Shown here: positions 24,409 to 24,675 of the stretch, one piece after another
How positions within the stretch are numbered: position 1 is the stretch's first letter
How the letters are laid out: each line of letters opens with the position of its first letter
Position numbers and translations under genes: made by a program
The notes under the pieces: model-generated
What the model saw: the letters and a program-made list of their open reading frames with translations, nothing else
Databases searched by the model: none
What the model was told of the DNA's origin: nothing
NCBI GenBank assembly: GCA_029932675.1
Contig: JAOZPP010000042.1
Span: forward strand, 1 to 24,675
DNA: 24,675 bases
Reading direction: 5' to 3'
From: a bacterium
GTDB taxonomy: Bacteria > SM23-81 > DAOVCL01

Positions 24409-24477
24409 GTAGGGACAAGGTCTTTAGACCTGTCCGCAGGACCGGAGGAGCGGACAGACATAAATGTCTCTCCCTAC
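24409..24477. repeat. Cloverleaf-like inverted-repeat element (69 bases)
   Basis: The ends GTAGGGA (24409-24415) and TCCCTAC (24471-24477) are perfect inverted repeats. Between them lie three further hairpins: AGGTC/GACCT (24418-24431), GTCCGC/GCGGAC (24432-24455, 12-base loop) and AGACA/TGTCT (24456-24469). Such compact multi-hairpin units are typical of dispersed REP/MITE-like repeats in bacterial genomes. Only this copy is present in the window, so the repeat nature is inferred from its shape. Confidence 0.55.
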
Positions 24478-24578
24478 CGATGACCGCACAACCTCTGGAT
24501 AATGGGATCGTTATGAATAATTCGGGTTTAGCGCAGGCTTAATGGGTTAAGGGCAGTGAACAGGCTGAAGCCGGTTGG

Positions 24579-24609
24579 AAAAAAGGGGGCAGAACCGGAG
24601 TTCTGCCCC
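24579..24609 (-). terminator. Intrinsic terminator for a gene to the right of the window
   Basis: GGGGCAGAAC (24586-24595) pairs perfectly with GTTCTGCCCC (24600-24609) around a CGGA loop. The A6 run at 24579-24584 becomes T6 after the stem on the minus strand. A leftward gene beyond 24675 probably ends here. On the plus strand the hairpin is not followed by a T run. Confidence 0.85.
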
Positions 24610-24675
24610 TCAGCAGGATTTTATTACTCAGGTCATAAAGTAGTTTGCATTTTGATCTTTGATATGATATATTGA

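Overview
The window looks like a chromosomal segment from an uncultivated bacterium of the FCB-type candidate phyla (the WOR-3, Zixibacteria, Latescibacteria, KSB1 and Marinimicrobia kind of lineage). The main evidence is three large secreted proteins ending in a Por-secretion (type IX) style tail with the QNYPNPFN signature. Lipoproteins, an RlpA-like protein and a TonB-type domain point to a diderm cell. Housekeeping genes are bacterial (gltX, pyrD/pyrK, sirtuin). I cannot name the phylum more closely from sequence alone.

Layout, left to right. (1) 1-480: the decayed 3' part of a clan AA (retropepsin-like) aspartic protease, frameshifted and lacking an intact DTG motif. (2) 485-2653, + strand: a small membrane protein, glutamyl-tRNA synthetase, then tRNA-Gln(CUG) and tRNA-Glu(CUC). 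The enzyme sits beside one tRNA-Glu and the tRNA-Gln it may also charge. (3) 3114-5159, +: a secreted beta-helix protein with a sorting tail. (4) 13323-5249, - strand: a long compact gene row running sirtuin, a possible 53-residue ORF, a nucleotidyltransferase-fold protein with altered catalytic residues, a TPR lipoprotein with a TonB-like C-terminus, pyrK, pyrD, an RlpA-like lipoprotein, a metal-efflux type permease, and a SUMF1-domain protein without the formylglycine-generating cysteines. Most junctions overlap or are under 35 bases. (5) 13342-15561, +: a perfect consensus sigma-70 promoter drives an unknown lipoprotein and a small coupled partner, followed by a PhzF-family protein and a small membrane protein. 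(6) 15672-21600, +: two related giant secreted proteins (lamin-tail plus OB-like domains plus sorting tail), each with a long and possibly structured upstream region, separated by a strong intrinsic terminator. (7) 24285-21702, -: an XPB-type helicase and its Bax1 (DUF790) nuclease partner as an overlapping pair, with a promoter placed so that the mRNA may be leaderless. (8) 24409-24609: a cloverleaf-like inverted-repeat element and a minus-strand terminator belonging to a gene beyond the right edge.

The most interesting items are the archaeal-style XPB-Bax1 repair pair in a bacterium, the mixed envelope/pyrimidine operon with two enzyme-fold proteins that appear to have lost catalytic residues, the TPR-TonB lipoprotein fusion, and the folded element upstream of the 18346 gene. 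No CRISPR array, transposase or prophage was seen.
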